Source: Desulfonatronum thioautotrophicum
Lineage (GTDB): Bacteria > Desulfobacterota > Desulfovibrionia > Desulfovibrionales > Desulfonatronaceae
Direction of reading: 5' to 3'
Assembly: GCF_000934745.1 (NCBI RefSeq)
Contig: NZ_JYNO01000004.1
Coordinates: 186,001 to 250,000 of the forward strand
DNA length: 64,000 bases
The position numbers and the translations under genes are program-made. Positions 51,138-59,721 of the stretch are shown in pieces. The notes under the pieces are model-generated. The model did not search any database and was not told where the DNA came from. It worked only from the letters and a program-made list of their open reading frames with translations. The first letter of the stretch is position 1; every line of letters begins with the position of its first letter.

Positions 51138-52118
51138 TCAATCCCCAGGCTGAAGGTTCAGACAGCGAACCCGCCACATCCCCCCCGCCGGTTCCAGGAT
51201 GCTCAAGCCGGCCCAGTCCAGTTGAATTCGGAACAGGTTGTTCAGGGGCATGCCCAGGATGTGGCAGAGCAGGGTGCGGATCACGCCGGCGTGGGTCACG
51301 GCCAGGACGGGACCGTTTTCCGTCTCGGCCCGGGCGGCCATCTCTCGGAAAACCGGCAGGGCCCGATCCAGCACGTCCTGGAAGCTTTCCCCGCCTTCTG
51401 GGCGATATCCGGCGAAATTCCCCCCTCGTTCCTCCCAGGCCCCAGGCCAGCGGCGCTCAATCGCTTTCCGGTCAAGCCCCTCCCAGGATCCAAGATTGAT
51501 TTCCCGAAGCTCATCGCGGAGGAACAGCGCTTCCGCCAGGGCGGATTGGGGAGTCACGGCCAGCCGGGCCGTTTGCAGGGCGCGTTGCAGCGGACTGGAC
51601 AGGACGGCCGCTGGCGGATTGGCGGTGAAAAAGGGCTGCCAGGCCATGGCTTCCAACAGCCCGGCGTCGCTGAGCGGGGGGTCGTCCGTGCCGAGGAGAG
51701 CGTCTGGCGGGCGCTCGACGCTGGCATGGCGCAGCAGCATCAAGGCGCCGGGGCCGACAGGAGGGAAGTGCGCGGCGGCCTCGGTGCGCGGCGGCAGTTC
51801 ATGGCCCCGGCCCTGAATGATAATGCTGTGATGCCCATAGGCCTGGCCGTCCCAGGAAAAAGTTCGTGCGACCGGGTCGTATGATCCACGAATCGCCAGC
51901 GTCGCTTCCTTGAACTGTCCCAGGACCGGGGCTGACTGGTCCCTGGTCTTGCGAACGGTCATGGCCCCGGTCAGCCCTCCACCCTCCCCCGTCTGAAGCC
52001 GTCCCTGAAACACATATCTTGAAGCGGCTCCGAAAAACCTCCCGTCGGACAAGCGCATGGCTCCATGGTCCATGCCGTCCTGAGCCGCAAGATCGAGGCG
52101 GTACAGGCCGTCACGCAT
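51138..52118 (-). CDS. GrlR-like domain plus histidine phosphatase
   Basis: A two-domain protein. The N-terminal 110 residues look like the GrlR/lipocalin-like domain (MRDGLYRLDLAAQDGMDHGA, then YVFQGRLQTGEGGG), and the C-terminal 200 residues are a histidine phosphatase (LMLLRHASVERP, the catalytic RHA motif; VTHAGVIRTLLCH near the end). This phosphatase branch includes CobC-type enzymes. It lies 61 nt behind the NTP transferase gene and is probably cotranscribed. The start at 52118 is supported by AAGGGA; the longer frame reaches 52172. Confidence 0.78.
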   Translation of the reverse strand: MRDGLYRLDLAAQDGMDHGAMRLSDGRFFGAASRYVFQGRLQTGEGGGLTGAMTVRKTRDQSAPVLGQFKEATLAIRGSYDPVARTFSWDGQAYGHHSIIIQGRGHELPPRTEAAAHFPPVGPGALMLLRHASVERPPDALLGTDDPPLSDAGLLEAMAWQPFFTANPPAAVLSSPLQRALQTARLAVTPQSALAEALFLRDELREINLGSWEGLDRKAIERRWPGAWEERGGNFAGYRPEGGESFQDVLDRALPVFREMAARAETENGPVLAVTHAGVIRTLLCHILGMPLNNLFRIQLDWAGLSILEPAGGMWRVRCLNLQPGD

Positions 52119-52178
52119 GGTTATGTCCCTTGCCTTGCCCGTGACGGGCGTCGTTTTTCGGTTCGCCTGCATGGCTGA

Positions 52179-53447
52179 TCATATCGTGAACCCCCGCAAC
52201 AACTCATCCTCCCTGGGGATCGGATCAAGGACTATGGCCTCGGGATTCCGGCCCCCAAGCTCCTCCATCCGGCGGCACAGCAGGCGGGCCAGACCGAATT
52301 TTTCCCGAATCGTGATCAGAGTCCGTGCGTTGTCGCCATGCCGTTGCGCGGTGGCCGCGAAGCGTTCCTTGAGGCCGACGACCCGGTCTTCCAGAACCAG
52401 CAGGTCGGCAAGCTGGAGCACTGCCGTTGCGTCGATCTCATGGCCGTCCAAAATGTGAGGGCCGTGGTGCGCGGCCACGATGTCGGCGAGGTCGGGAAAT
52501 CCCTGCCCGCGCAAAAAGGCTGCTCCTGCCCGGGAATGGTCGGGCGCTCCCTTGGCCACGTCATGCACCAACGCAACAGAGGCCAGAAGCTCCAGTGATA
52601 CCTCGTGTCCGGCCTGGATTATGGCTGTGCCCAGGCGCAGGGCCGCCCGGGCCGTGGCCAGGCAGTGGGCGTGGACCCGGCGGCGATGTGGACCGGGGTC
52701 GTAGAACTGGTGCAGGGCCAAGCATTCCTCCGCGTCGGGAATGGACAGGTCCAAGGTTCGATCCAGGCGTCGCGCCATTCCGGCCGCGTCGTCCGGTGCG
52801 TCCATGTCCATCAGAATCCCGGCGTCGGCCACCGGAACGGTTGCCGGTCCATCCGGAAATCGTCGCTCCATCCAGCCGCGCAATCCGTTTTCGCCGTCCC
52901 AGGCCAGGATGTCCTCGAAGGTCGTCGTCGCAAGGAACGCCGGGTGTCCGGTTTTGCCCATGAAGCTCGGCAGGATGACGGGCGCTTCGCCGCGTCGCCA
53001 CGCGTCTCGCAGACAGGTCACCGTCCGCGGTCGGATCGCGGCGATGTCCACCGGCAGGAGCAGGCAGCCCCGTGAGCTTGTTGACGCCGCACCCTGGCGG
53101 GGCTGGGACAGCATGTCCCGCAATGCGCACCGCACCGAGGAAAACATGCCTCTCTCGGGATGCTCATTCTCAATGAAGCGAACGTCCATGGAGCGCAACA
53201 AGGGCCGCAACGCATCCCCTCGATGGCCGATCACCACCCGGATGTCGTCCACCCCGGCGTCGCGAAACAGCCGGACGCAGCGCTCCAGGGCCGTTTGTCC
53301 GGCCAAGGGCAGCAAAGGCTTGAACGAGCCCATTCGCGAGGAAAAACCGGCGGCCAGGATGACGGCGGTCACCTCGCCGCATGGCGGGAGGAGACAAGGT
53401 GAGGAGGTTCCTGAACACGAGGCTGGGGACGAGGGCATATCGCGCAT
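52179..53447 (-). CDS. MocA-type NTP transferase fused to an HD domain (DVU_1551-like)
   Basis: The N-terminal half is a MobA/MocA-type nucleotidyltransferase (ILAAGFSSRMGSFKPLLPLA, LPVDIAAIRP), which in this family attaches CMP to molybdopterin. The C-terminal half is an HD-type domain (VALVHDVAKGAPDHSRAG, IVAAHHGPH). MCD is the cofactor form used by Mop enzymes, so this protein likely supplies it. In Desulfovibrio the homologue lies beside mop; here it is 6 kb away, behind decayed accessory DNA. The annotated start adds about 25 residues before TAVILAAG; the true start may be internal. Confidence 0.84.
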   Translation of the reverse strand: MRDMPSSPASCSGTSSPCLLPPCGEVTAVILAAGFSSRMGSFKPLLPLAGQTALERCVRLFRDAGVDDIRVVIGHRGDALRPLLRSMDVRFIENEHPERGMFSSVRCALRDMLSQPRQGAASTSSRGCLLLPVDIAAIRPRTVTCLRDAWRRGEAPVILPSFMGKTGHPAFLATTTFEDILAWDGENGLRGWMERRFPDGPATVPVADAGILMDMDAPDDAAGMARRLDRTLDLSIPDAEECLALHQFYDPGPHRRRVHAHCLATARAALRLGTAIIQAGHEVSLELLASVALVHDVAKGAPDHSRAGAAFLRGQGFPDLADIVAAHHGPHILDGHEIDATAVLQLADLLVLEDRVVGLKERFAATAQRHGDNARTLITIREKFGLARLLCRRMEELGGRNPEAIVLDPIPREDELLRGFTI

Positions 53448-53678
53448 AACTGGCCGACAAATTGCCTGGCAAGCAATGATGTGTCAATCTTGGCATATGA
53501 TCCGCCGGCATCGTCACTCCCTGTTGTGGAATCGAGACAGGATTGACGAAAGGCAAAAGTCGGGGGATATGAGTGTAGAAAGGAGGAAAGAGAGGAAGGT
53601 CCGTAGAGAAGAAGCTTTGTCCTCCTCGGCCAGCTTGGGGCTGTTGACGAAAGGCACACGCCCCGACAATTTGATTTT

Positions 53679-53948
53679 TTGAGTCAATTCGAATGGAATG
53701 ATGAGAAAAACGCCGAGCTGGAACGAACGAGGGGCGTGTGCTCTGAAGACGTTCTTGTCTGCATCCAGAACGGCGACGTCCTGGATGTGATACGGCACCC
53801 AAATCGTTAACGATATCCCAATCAAAACATCATTGTCCCCAATATCAATGGCTATGTCTGGCTGGTTCCCTAAGTTTAGGAGAAAGGCGTCAGGTTTTTG
53901 AAGACCATCATTCCCAGTCGCAAGGCCACCAGGGAGTACTTATCATGA
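53679..53948 (+). pseudogene. BrnT-family toxin with three nonsense codons
   Basis: The plus frame reads FEWNDEKNAELERTRGV, CIQNGDVLDVIRHPNR, then RYPNQNIIVPNINGYVWLVP and finally FLKTIIPSRKATREYLS, in one unbroken frame of 89 codons apart from three in-frame stops (two TAA and one TAG). This is the BrnT-type toxin family found in front of CopG-type antitoxins. Its last codons overlap the intact antitoxin start (ATGA). The toxin is therefore inactivated by point mutations while the antitoxin is intact. An opposite-strand open frame here is a shadow. Confidence 0.82.
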
Positions 53949-54229
53949 AAAAGACCAAGCTGGATTTGGATCAGGAAGAGCTTCAGATCCTAAGAGACTT
54001 TGAACATGGAGAGTTCGAGAGCATCCACGATTTTCAAAAAGAAAAAAAGGAACTTGAAGAGGCTGCACGGAGTACGTTGCAAAAAGACAGGCGGATCAAT
54101 ATCCGGATCTCTTCACGTGATTTGCTGCGCCTCCAGATGCAGGCTGCTCGCGAAGGAGTGCCGTACCAGACTTATATTGCGAGTTCACTGCATAAGCTTG
54201 TGTCCGGGCGATTGAAAGAAGTTGGGTAA
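53945..54229 (+). CDS. ribbon-helix-helix antitoxin of the broken BrnT-like module
   Basis: A 94-residue protein with a C-terminal ribbon-helix-helix of the CopG type (RINIRISSRDLLRLQMQAAR, then TYIASSLHKLVSG) and a charged N-terminal helix (LDLDQEELQILRDFEHGEFE). This is the usual antitoxin paired to the BrnT-type toxin. It keeps an intact frame while the upstream toxin has decayed. Confidence 0.85.
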   Translation: MKKTKLDLDQEELQILRDFEHGEFESIHDFQKEKKELEEAARSTLQKDRRINIRISSRDLLRLQMQAAREGVPYQTYIASSLHKLVSGRLKEVG

Positions 54230-54331
54230 CTGTTTGCCCCGGGTACGCCTTCGCCTTTTTTCGGCGTATGGCGCTACGGTATCCCAGGATGAGAGCAAAG
54301 ACTGGCTTGGAAGCTTGGCTGTACACGGACC

Positions 54332-54402
54332 AATCTTCCCGAAAGGGAAGATTTCGTTGCATTGAACGGACAAGAAAGGTATTTCATCCCGTACGGGAAG
54401 AA
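54332..54402. promoter_or_regulatory. two CCC-GGG palindromes upstream of the hipB-like gene
   Basis: AATCTTCCC/GGGAAGATT (54332-54340, 54345-54353) and a related dyad centred on CCCGTACGGG (54388-54397) share the TTCCC-GGGAA core. They lie 50-120 bases before hipB, as expected for HipB-type autoregulatory operators. Confidence 0.45.
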
Positions 54403-54454
54403 TTACTGTTCACGAAGCATCATCTTTATCACTCACAAAGCATGAGGAAAGGCC

Positions 54455-54676
54455 ATGCCGCACCGTATTGCCAGCGCCGCGGACCTTGGTCGGATCGCGG
54501 CCGAGAAACGAAAGCTGGACGGACTGACCCAGGCTGATCTGGCCGGGTATTGCGGGGTTGGGGAGCGATTCGTCGGGGAGTTGGAGCGAGGCAAGCCCAC
54601 CGTGCGGCTGGACAAGGCCCTGCAGGTACTTGAGGGGCTGGGGCTGGAACTGACCGTCAAGGCCAGGGGAGAATAG
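54455..54676 (+). CDS. hipB: HipB-like XRE antitoxin
   Basis: A 73-residue HTH protein: SAADLGRIAAEKRKLDGLTQ, LAGYCGVGERFVGELERGKP and LQVLEGLGLELTVKARGE, matching HipB-type antitoxins. The ATG is preceded by AGGAAAGG. It lies immediately upstream of a HipA remnant. The antitoxin frame is intact. Confidence 0.85.
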   Translation: MPHRIASAADLGRIAAEKRKLDGLTQADLAGYCGVGERFVGELERGKPTVRLDKALQVLEGLGLELTVKARGE

Positions 54677-54678
54677 GC

Positions 54679-55010
54679 ATGCCTTCCGCTTTATGGGTGT
54701 TTTTTTCTATGATGAACTCAGTCCGAGGCTGGCCATGAAGATCGGCGGGGAGAATCGCCCCGAATGGATCATGAAGCGGCACTGGGAACGTATGGCCGAG
54801 GAACTGGGTCTGAAACCGAAGATTCTGCTCCATGACCTGACGGCCTTTTGCAAGACGCTGGAGACGGCCATCGTCCCCACACTGCAGGCTCTTGAGCCGC
54901 ATGGACGCGACGCGGTTTTTCTGATGCGCCTGGAGGCCGATATCCGAAAGCGTATCGCCGCGACGTTACATATGATTGGGGTAAGTGCTCAAAAAGGCTG
55001 GCAAACCTCC
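54679..55010 (+). pseudogene. hipA: HipA toxin with a large internal deletion
   Basis: The start (MPSALWVFF) has the usual HipA opening, then the sequence changes frame and continues at FYDELSPRLAMKIGGENRPE (54708 onward) to LRLEADIRKRIAATLHM near 54970, which is the C-terminal end of HipA. The kinase core (about 300 residues) is gone. The end then runs into the hairpin that carries the group II intron. Confidence 0.78.
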
Positions 55011-55606
55011 AAATTGCCTCTGCCCCTGGATTCCCGCCTGCGCGGGAATGAGTGCGCCTGTGAAGGCGCTTTGTCAGGGTGGTGCAAGTCCACCCCGGGG
55101 TATGCCACATCCTCGTAGTCGAAGGTAACTGCGTCACCGTGAGGTGGGGTGGAGAGCAACTGGAGACGAAATGGCGGTCCGTAGGCAACGAACCCGATTC
55201 GGTTTTGCAGCGCGACGAGTCTTCTCATTCGTGACGAAGTCCGAAAATCGCCGCTCACGCTGGCCGTGGCGTTTAAAGCGATGAGCGGGCCTGCAGGATG
55301 GTAGGGGGCGGAACGCCAGGAAGGCAAAGCGAGGTAAGCGGGGAGACCTGTGCATGAGGTGACATGCATAGGAGTCAGAGCCTTCATTGTACTGTAGTCA
55401 TCATGGCTGAAGACCTTGGACCGTGCCGGCCGGGGGAACGACACGACCTCCTCCAGGCCCGCTCCGGGGGGACGCTTGACCGGAGACGGGAGCGAAGCAA
55501 ACAAGCGATCGCAAGGCCTGAATCCATGTTGACGAAAAGCGCGGAAAGCAAAGCCGTGCCGAGGGAAGGGAGGCAGGAAGGTCAATGCGTGAAGGAGAGA
55601 TGGATT

Positions 55607-56401
55607 ATGTCGACGACAGCCCCGGAAGTGCAGACAGCTAAACAAGGGGTGGACGCCGGTTCGCCGCAAGGTTGGACCTGGGTGGAAAAGTCCGTCTGGA
55701 CGGATCGCATGTTGGCAGCCCTGGGTAACGGGGTCAAAGGAGGCAAATGGTTCAGCTTGATCGACAAGGTTTGCGCTGTGTCCACCTTGAAAGCGGCCTG
55801 GCAACGGGTCGAAGCCAACGGGGGAGCAGCCGGAGTGGACAAGGTCAGCACTGATCGTTTTGGGGAGCAATCCTCGAAATACCTTGAAGAACTTTCCCTT
55901 TCGTTGCGAGAGGGGACGCATAAGCCGCAACCGGTGCGGCGAACCTACATTCCGAAAGGCGACGGCAAGATGCGGCCCTTGGGGATTCCGACGGTGAAAG
56001 ACCGTGTGACCCAAGGTGCGCTGAAGATGGTTTTGGAACCAATCTTCGAACGGGAATTTCACCCCAACAGCTTCGGATTCCGTCCCGGTCGCGGCTGCAA
56101 AGACGCGTTGCGGGAAGTGGACCGATTGCTCAAGGAAGGACATACCTACGTGGTGGACGCCGACTTGAGCAGCTATTTCGACACCATCCCGCACGACAAG
56201 CTGATGCATCGAGTGCGGGAGAAAGTGAGCGATGGCAGAGTGCTGGAGCTGGTCCAAAGCTTCCTTTCCCAAGGCATCATGGAAGAGATGCGGGAGTGGA
56301 CGCCGGAGACCGGTACGCCGCAAGGAGCGGTAATCAGTCCTTTGTTGGCCAATATCTATCTTCACGACCTGGATATGTGTGCCGTTGCAATAGAAATTTG
56401 A
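55607..56401 (+). pseudogene. ltrA: N-terminal part of the group II intron reverse transcriptase/maturase
   Basis: The start is MSTTAPEVQTAKQGVDAGSP at 55607 behind AAGGAGAG. Reverse transcriptase motifs are present: GGAAGVDKVSTDRFGE, FRPGRGCKDALREVDRLLKE, VVDADLSSYFDTIPHDKLM (motif A) and TGTPQGAVISPLLANIYLHD (motif B). The frame then runs into the insertion sequence and ends at DMCAVAIEI. The YADD active site and later domains are missing, so the protein is broken. Confidence 0.92.
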
Positions 56402-56428
56402 ACAAAATTTCAAAAACAGGGTAACACT

Positions 56429-57988
56429 TTACGCCGCGACGGTTTGGTTGATGAGCTCGTCAATATGGTTGGCGAGCTTTTCTTTTTGTTCCAGGTCCAG
56501 GTCTTTTTGGGTGCCGATCATCTCCTGGATTTGTTTGCGCACCGGGCCGAGGTACTTCTTGGCCGACAGCAGTTGCCCAAGTTTTATCCGGCAGATTCGC
56601 TGGGCACTTTCCCTGATGCTCTTGATGCTCAACGTCAGAGTGTTCTTCGCCAGTGCGACAATTTCCGCAATTCCCGGCTTCGACTGGCTCTGTGCCTCCA
56701 ACTTTTCCCGCTCTCTTTTCAGCAGCACATCATAACTGAACTTCTTTCGGCAGTAATCCTGGTGGCGCTGATCGTCCATTTGCTGCTGAATATTTTTTAA
56801 AATACCAAAAAAATAGGACAGGTTGCGGCGGTTTGGGTTGCGGTTTACCGCCTTCAAGAACGCTTCTTCGGACTTGATGATGGCCTGTGTTTCGTACCAC
56901 TGGATCGTCTGTTCAGCACGCTTAAGCGCCGCTGGTTCTGGGTTCAGTTCATGGTACTTGACCAGCCAGTGAACTCTGTCCACCTTCTCAACATCTGTAT
57001 TCGCCTTGGTTTTGCCTTGCTTGTGCGCTGCAAGACGATTTCTTTCCAATTGCCGTTCCAAATCAGAGACCGAGGCCGTCATTTGTTCGAAGGGTGTCGG
57101 CCTGGGATTGCGCAGGGGAAGTTTGTTGCGCATCGTGACGTACAGAGAGGTGAGCGCCTCCAGGATGCTTTTACCCATGGCGTCTTCACTCGACGTATCG
57201 ATCCGGATCGGTTCAAACGCCCCTTTCATCTGCCCGATGGCCGACTCCAAAGACCCGTTGCCTTTAGGATTGCCAGGGCCGGCAGGAACGATCTCGATGC
57301 CAAGATTACGGAGATACTGCCCCGCCTGTTCGCCCATATTGGCGCTACCATGGTCAAAAACCACTCCCAATGGAGTCCCCCATTCCTGGCAATGCTCTTC
57401 AAGAACACTGATTACGGCATCCGTTGTCTCGGTGGATGAAACGACATGGGATGTATGACAGAACGAACCGACGTCCACCCCCAGTTCAACGTTATACTTC
57501 AGACAGTTGTCACCCAAAAAGACCTTGAACTCACCGCCGTCCAAGGAGAGCAAGCCATTGGGGATGCGCTGGCAAAGGCTCTTGTAAAATCTGGGACGTC
57601 TCTGCCTGGTCTGTGCTTGCCATAAATCGTTGGCGACCAGTATTTCCTGAACCGTCTTCCGTCCCAGGATCACGCCATGTTCCGCTTCAAGAACCCCGGT
57701 GAGGCGCGTCACGCAAAGACGATCACCCCGGGCCAAGACGCCCTTGGCCGTCTCCACCACCAAACGCGCAATATCAATGGTCACTTTCGCCTCTTGCCCC
57801 CGGGCCTCGGTTCCTGGGTGCTCACGCCGGTTTTCGTCGAACTCCCGATCCCATCGAGATAAACGCCCAAGAGGCACGCAAAGTAGCCAGGACACCGTAC
57901 GCAAAGGCTCAGTGCAGACGCGGAGAAACTCTACCGCTTTCGTCTTGTCCTGGTCGGCAAAGTGACTTTTTTTTTCGACTCCAGCCAT
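56429..57988 (-). CDS. DDE integrase-type transposase, second gene type of the IS
   Basis: A retroviral-integrase-fold transposase of about 519 residues. The catalytic triad can be read as Asp in GLLSLDGGEFKVFLG, Asp in LGVVFDHGSANMGEQ and Glu in GNPKGNGSLESAIGQMK. The C-terminal 200 residues are basic and helical and may bind DNA ends. The start is tentative: the frame extends to 58012. It follows the HTH gene (overlap about 58 nt). It is the last gene of the IS operon. Confidence 0.8.
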   Translation of the reverse strand: MAGVEKKSHFADQDKTKAVEFLRVCTEPLRTVSWLLCVPLGRLSRWDREFDENRREHPGTEARGQEAKVTIDIARLVVETAKGVLARGDRLCVTRLTGVLEAEHGVILGRKTVQEILVANDLWQAQTRQRRPRFYKSLCQRIPNGLLSLDGGEFKVFLGDNCLKYNVELGVDVGSFCHTSHVVSSTETTDAVISVLEEHCQEWGTPLGVVFDHGSANMGEQAGQYLRNLGIEIVPAGPGNPKGNGSLESAIGQMKGAFEPIRIDTSSEDAMGKSILEALTSLYVTMRNKLPLRNPRPTPFEQMTASVSDLERQLERNRLAAHKQGKTKANTDVEKVDRVHWLVKYHELNPEPAALKRAEQTIQWYETQAIIKSEEAFLKAVNRNPNRRNLSYFFGILKNIQQQMDDQRHQDYCRKKFSYDVLLKREREKLEAQSQSKPGIAEIVALAKNTLTLSIKSIRESAQRICRIKLGQLLSAKKYLGPVRKQIQEMIGTQKDLDLEQKEKLANHIDELINQTVAA

Positions 57989-58296
57989 TCGTCCACATGG
58001 TGGATTTCCCACGCCAGCTTACGCCCCTCATTCTCAAAGCACACACGGGCATGGTGCTGCTTGAGTTCCGTATGTTCGGCCTCCAGTCGTCGCAGACGAT
58101 CTGAAACCTCGTCCAATTCCCGCCGGCGAGCGGCATGCCCGTGTTTGTCCGCCCATTGGTAGCCCGTCTTGCGGGACACACCGGCAGTTTGGCATACATC
58201 GCTCACGTCGAAATCCTTGGACAAACCTTTCTCTTTCTGAATCTGACGGGCTTGAATCAGAACAGCGACCTCTTCAGGGCTCAACGTTTGCGACAT
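57931..58296 (-). CDS. helix-turn-helix helper protein of the IS
   Basis: 121 residues starting MSQTLSPEEVAVLIQARQIQ, with a helix-turn-helix (FDVSDVCQTAGVSRKTGYQW) and then a coiled coil (LDEVSDRLRRLEAEHTELKQ). It overlaps both neighbouring transposase genes (by 23 and about 58 nt) and is likely a DNA-binding accessory subunit, comparable to the first ORF in two-ORF insertion sequences. Confidence 0.75.
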   Translation of the reverse strand: MSQTLSPEEVAVLIQARQIQKEKGLSKDFDVSDVCQTAGVSRKTGYQWADKHGHAARRRELDEVSDRLRRLEAEHTELKQHHARVCFENEGRKLAWEIHHVDEWLESKKKVTLPTRTRRKR

Positions 58297-59335
58297 GACT
58301 GACTCCTTGAATCTCGAGTGGCTGGCCCAGGACGTACAAGGTGATCCTCCCGTCCGCCCCAAGCACCAAATTCACGATGCTGCGCTCTATGCCCGGCCCC
58401 CCAAGCGTAACGTCGCAGTGTTGTGCAATCTGAGCAAGCACGGCCTCGGCTCGGCCATGAAAGCGCTCCGCCGGAACCAGAAAGCCCCCGATGCCTTGGT
58501 GAGGACGCTTCGTGTTGTAGTGCTCAACCCACTCGGCAAGGCCGGAAAAGGCTTGCTCAAGACTGCTGAACTGCTGCTGGTTGAACAGTTCCAATTTGAT
58601 CCGCTTGTTCAGAGCCTCAACCTTCCCCAGGGTCTGAGGATGATGGGGGCGAGCATGGGTGTGATCAATCCCCTCATGCTCCAGGTATTTTTCAAACCGA
58701 TTGATCCCACGCCATGAGTAAAAAACAAAACCGCGATCCGTCAATAATTCCTCAATCTTACCGTAACGTGATACCGCCTCTTGAACCAGAGCGATCACCT
58801 CGTCGACACTGGTTTGCTCCACCAGACGGAATCCTAAAATGAACCTCGAATAGTCATCCAGCAAGACCAGCAAGTAAATCTTGGCCTTGTTCACATACAA
58901 CTCCAGGATGTCCATCTGGGCCAGCTCAAGCGGACGGCTCGCCTCGAAACGCTGGACGTCGGGCTTCTCCTTTCCCCCAGATTTCGCCTGGTATCCGTTG
59001 GCCTGCATCACTTTGCGGATGGTCCGAAGCGAGATGGTCGTACCTTGACGACGAAGCTGGCCACGAACCTGACCAGGGCCATACCCGGAGTTCTGGGACC
59101 ACACCAGCATGATCGCCTGTTCCTGCTCCGCTGTGACCTCCTTCAGACCTCGACCAGGACGCTGGACCTCCTTTGCAAGAAAGGCCTCTTCACCCAGGGA
59201 ATCCAGTTGCCGCCGCCACTCGTAAACCGCTACGTAATGACCCCCGGCGACTCGCGCTGACTCCTTGACCCCAACCTCTTCAGCCGCTTTCAAAATGCTC
59301 AACTTCTGCTGCTGGGTAAACTGACGATTTCCCAT
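58274..59335 (-). CDS. IS481/IS3-type DDE transposase
   Basis: A 353-residue transposase. It has an N-terminal HTH (FTQQQKLSILKAAEEVGVKE) and a catalytic rve domain: Asp in PLELAQMDILELYVN, Asp in EELLTDRGFVFYSW, Glu in HPQTLGKVEALNKRIKLE. The C-terminus (IVNLVLGADGRITLYVLGQP) is a small beta barrel. The ATG has an AGGAGGGAG site near the right end of the IS, so transcription likely starts there. Confidence 0.9.
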   Translation of the reverse strand: MGNRQFTQQQKLSILKAAEEVGVKESARVAGGHYVAVYEWRRQLDSLGEEAFLAKEVQRPGRGLKEVTAEQEQAIMLVWSQNSGYGPGQVRGQLRRQGTTISLRTIRKVMQANGYQAKSGGKEKPDVQRFEASRPLELAQMDILELYVNKAKIYLLVLLDDYSRFILGFRLVEQTSVDEVIALVQEAVSRYGKIEELLTDRGFVFYSWRGINRFEKYLEHEGIDHTHARPHHPQTLGKVEALNKRIKLELFNQQQFSSLEQAFSGLAEWVEHYNTKRPHQGIGGFLVPAERFHGRAEAVLAQIAQHCDVTLGGPGIERSIVNLVLGADGRITLYVLGQPLEIQGVSHVANVEP

Positions 59336-59410
59336 GACACTCCCTCCTCAGGTTTGCGCCCGGAGAAAGTGTTACCCTGAATCAGCTCGTTTTGTTCTGT
59401 TTCTTAGTAG

Positions 59411-59671
59411 CGCACACAGTTCGTTAAAAGCCTGAATCCCATGTTGCGCGGATGGTTTGGATACTTCAAGCATGCTGCTAGACCGACGTTCTCCATCGTC
59501 GATGGATTTGTAAGAAGACGACTGCGGTCGATCCTTCGTAAACACAAAGGACGGAGCCGGGGAACGGGAAGATGCCTGAACGATCATAAACGCTGGCCCA
59601 ATACCTTCTTCGCTGAGCTTGGACTTTTCACCATGAAAGAAGCCCAAGTTCTGGCGTGCCAATCCCGATGA
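59411..59671 (+). pseudogene. C-terminal maturase part of the group II intron protein
   Basis: The right-hand fragment reads FVKSLNPMLRGWFGYFKHAA and then GFVRRRLRSILRKHKG, the conserved maturase X/C-terminal domain of group II intron proteins, and ends near 59671. It follows the insertion sequence directly with the same frame direction as the N-terminal piece; about 100-150 residues with the YADD motif are missing in between. Confidence 0.9.
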
Positions 59672-59688
59672 GGAAATGGCCGACTGGA

Positions 59689-59721
59689 GAGCCGTGTGCG
59701 GGAGAACCGCACGCACGGTTC
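59689..59721 (+). ncRNA. group II intron domain V
   Basis: The stretch starts GAGCCGTGTGCGG and ends CCGCACGCACGGTTC. It forms the two-part hairpin of domain V with the conserved AGC triad and a GAGA loop (33 nt). This is the catalytic core RNA and marks the 3-prime part of the intron. Confidence 0.9.

Larger units (their letters stand above)
56376..59418 (-). mobile_element. insertion sequence with two different DDE transposases
   Basis: The ends are inverted repeats beginning TGTGTGC (56376 and the complement of 59418). Inner sites CAGGGTAACACTTT occur at 56417-56430 and, inverted, at 59366-59379, with GAACAAAA also shared. Between them are three minus-strand genes in a chain. No target-site duplication is visible, and about 100 codons of the reverse transcriptase are missing at the junction, so insertion was accompanied by a deletion. 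The combination of one IS481/IS3-like and one Mu/TniA-like DDE enzyme in an IS of 3.0 kb is unusual. Confidence 0.82.

Noticed and set aside
53514-53825. 103-aa minus-strand ORF between the NTP transferase and the antitoxin
   Set aside because: The plus strand in the same place reads as a BrnT-type toxin with three stops, which matches a known family far better.
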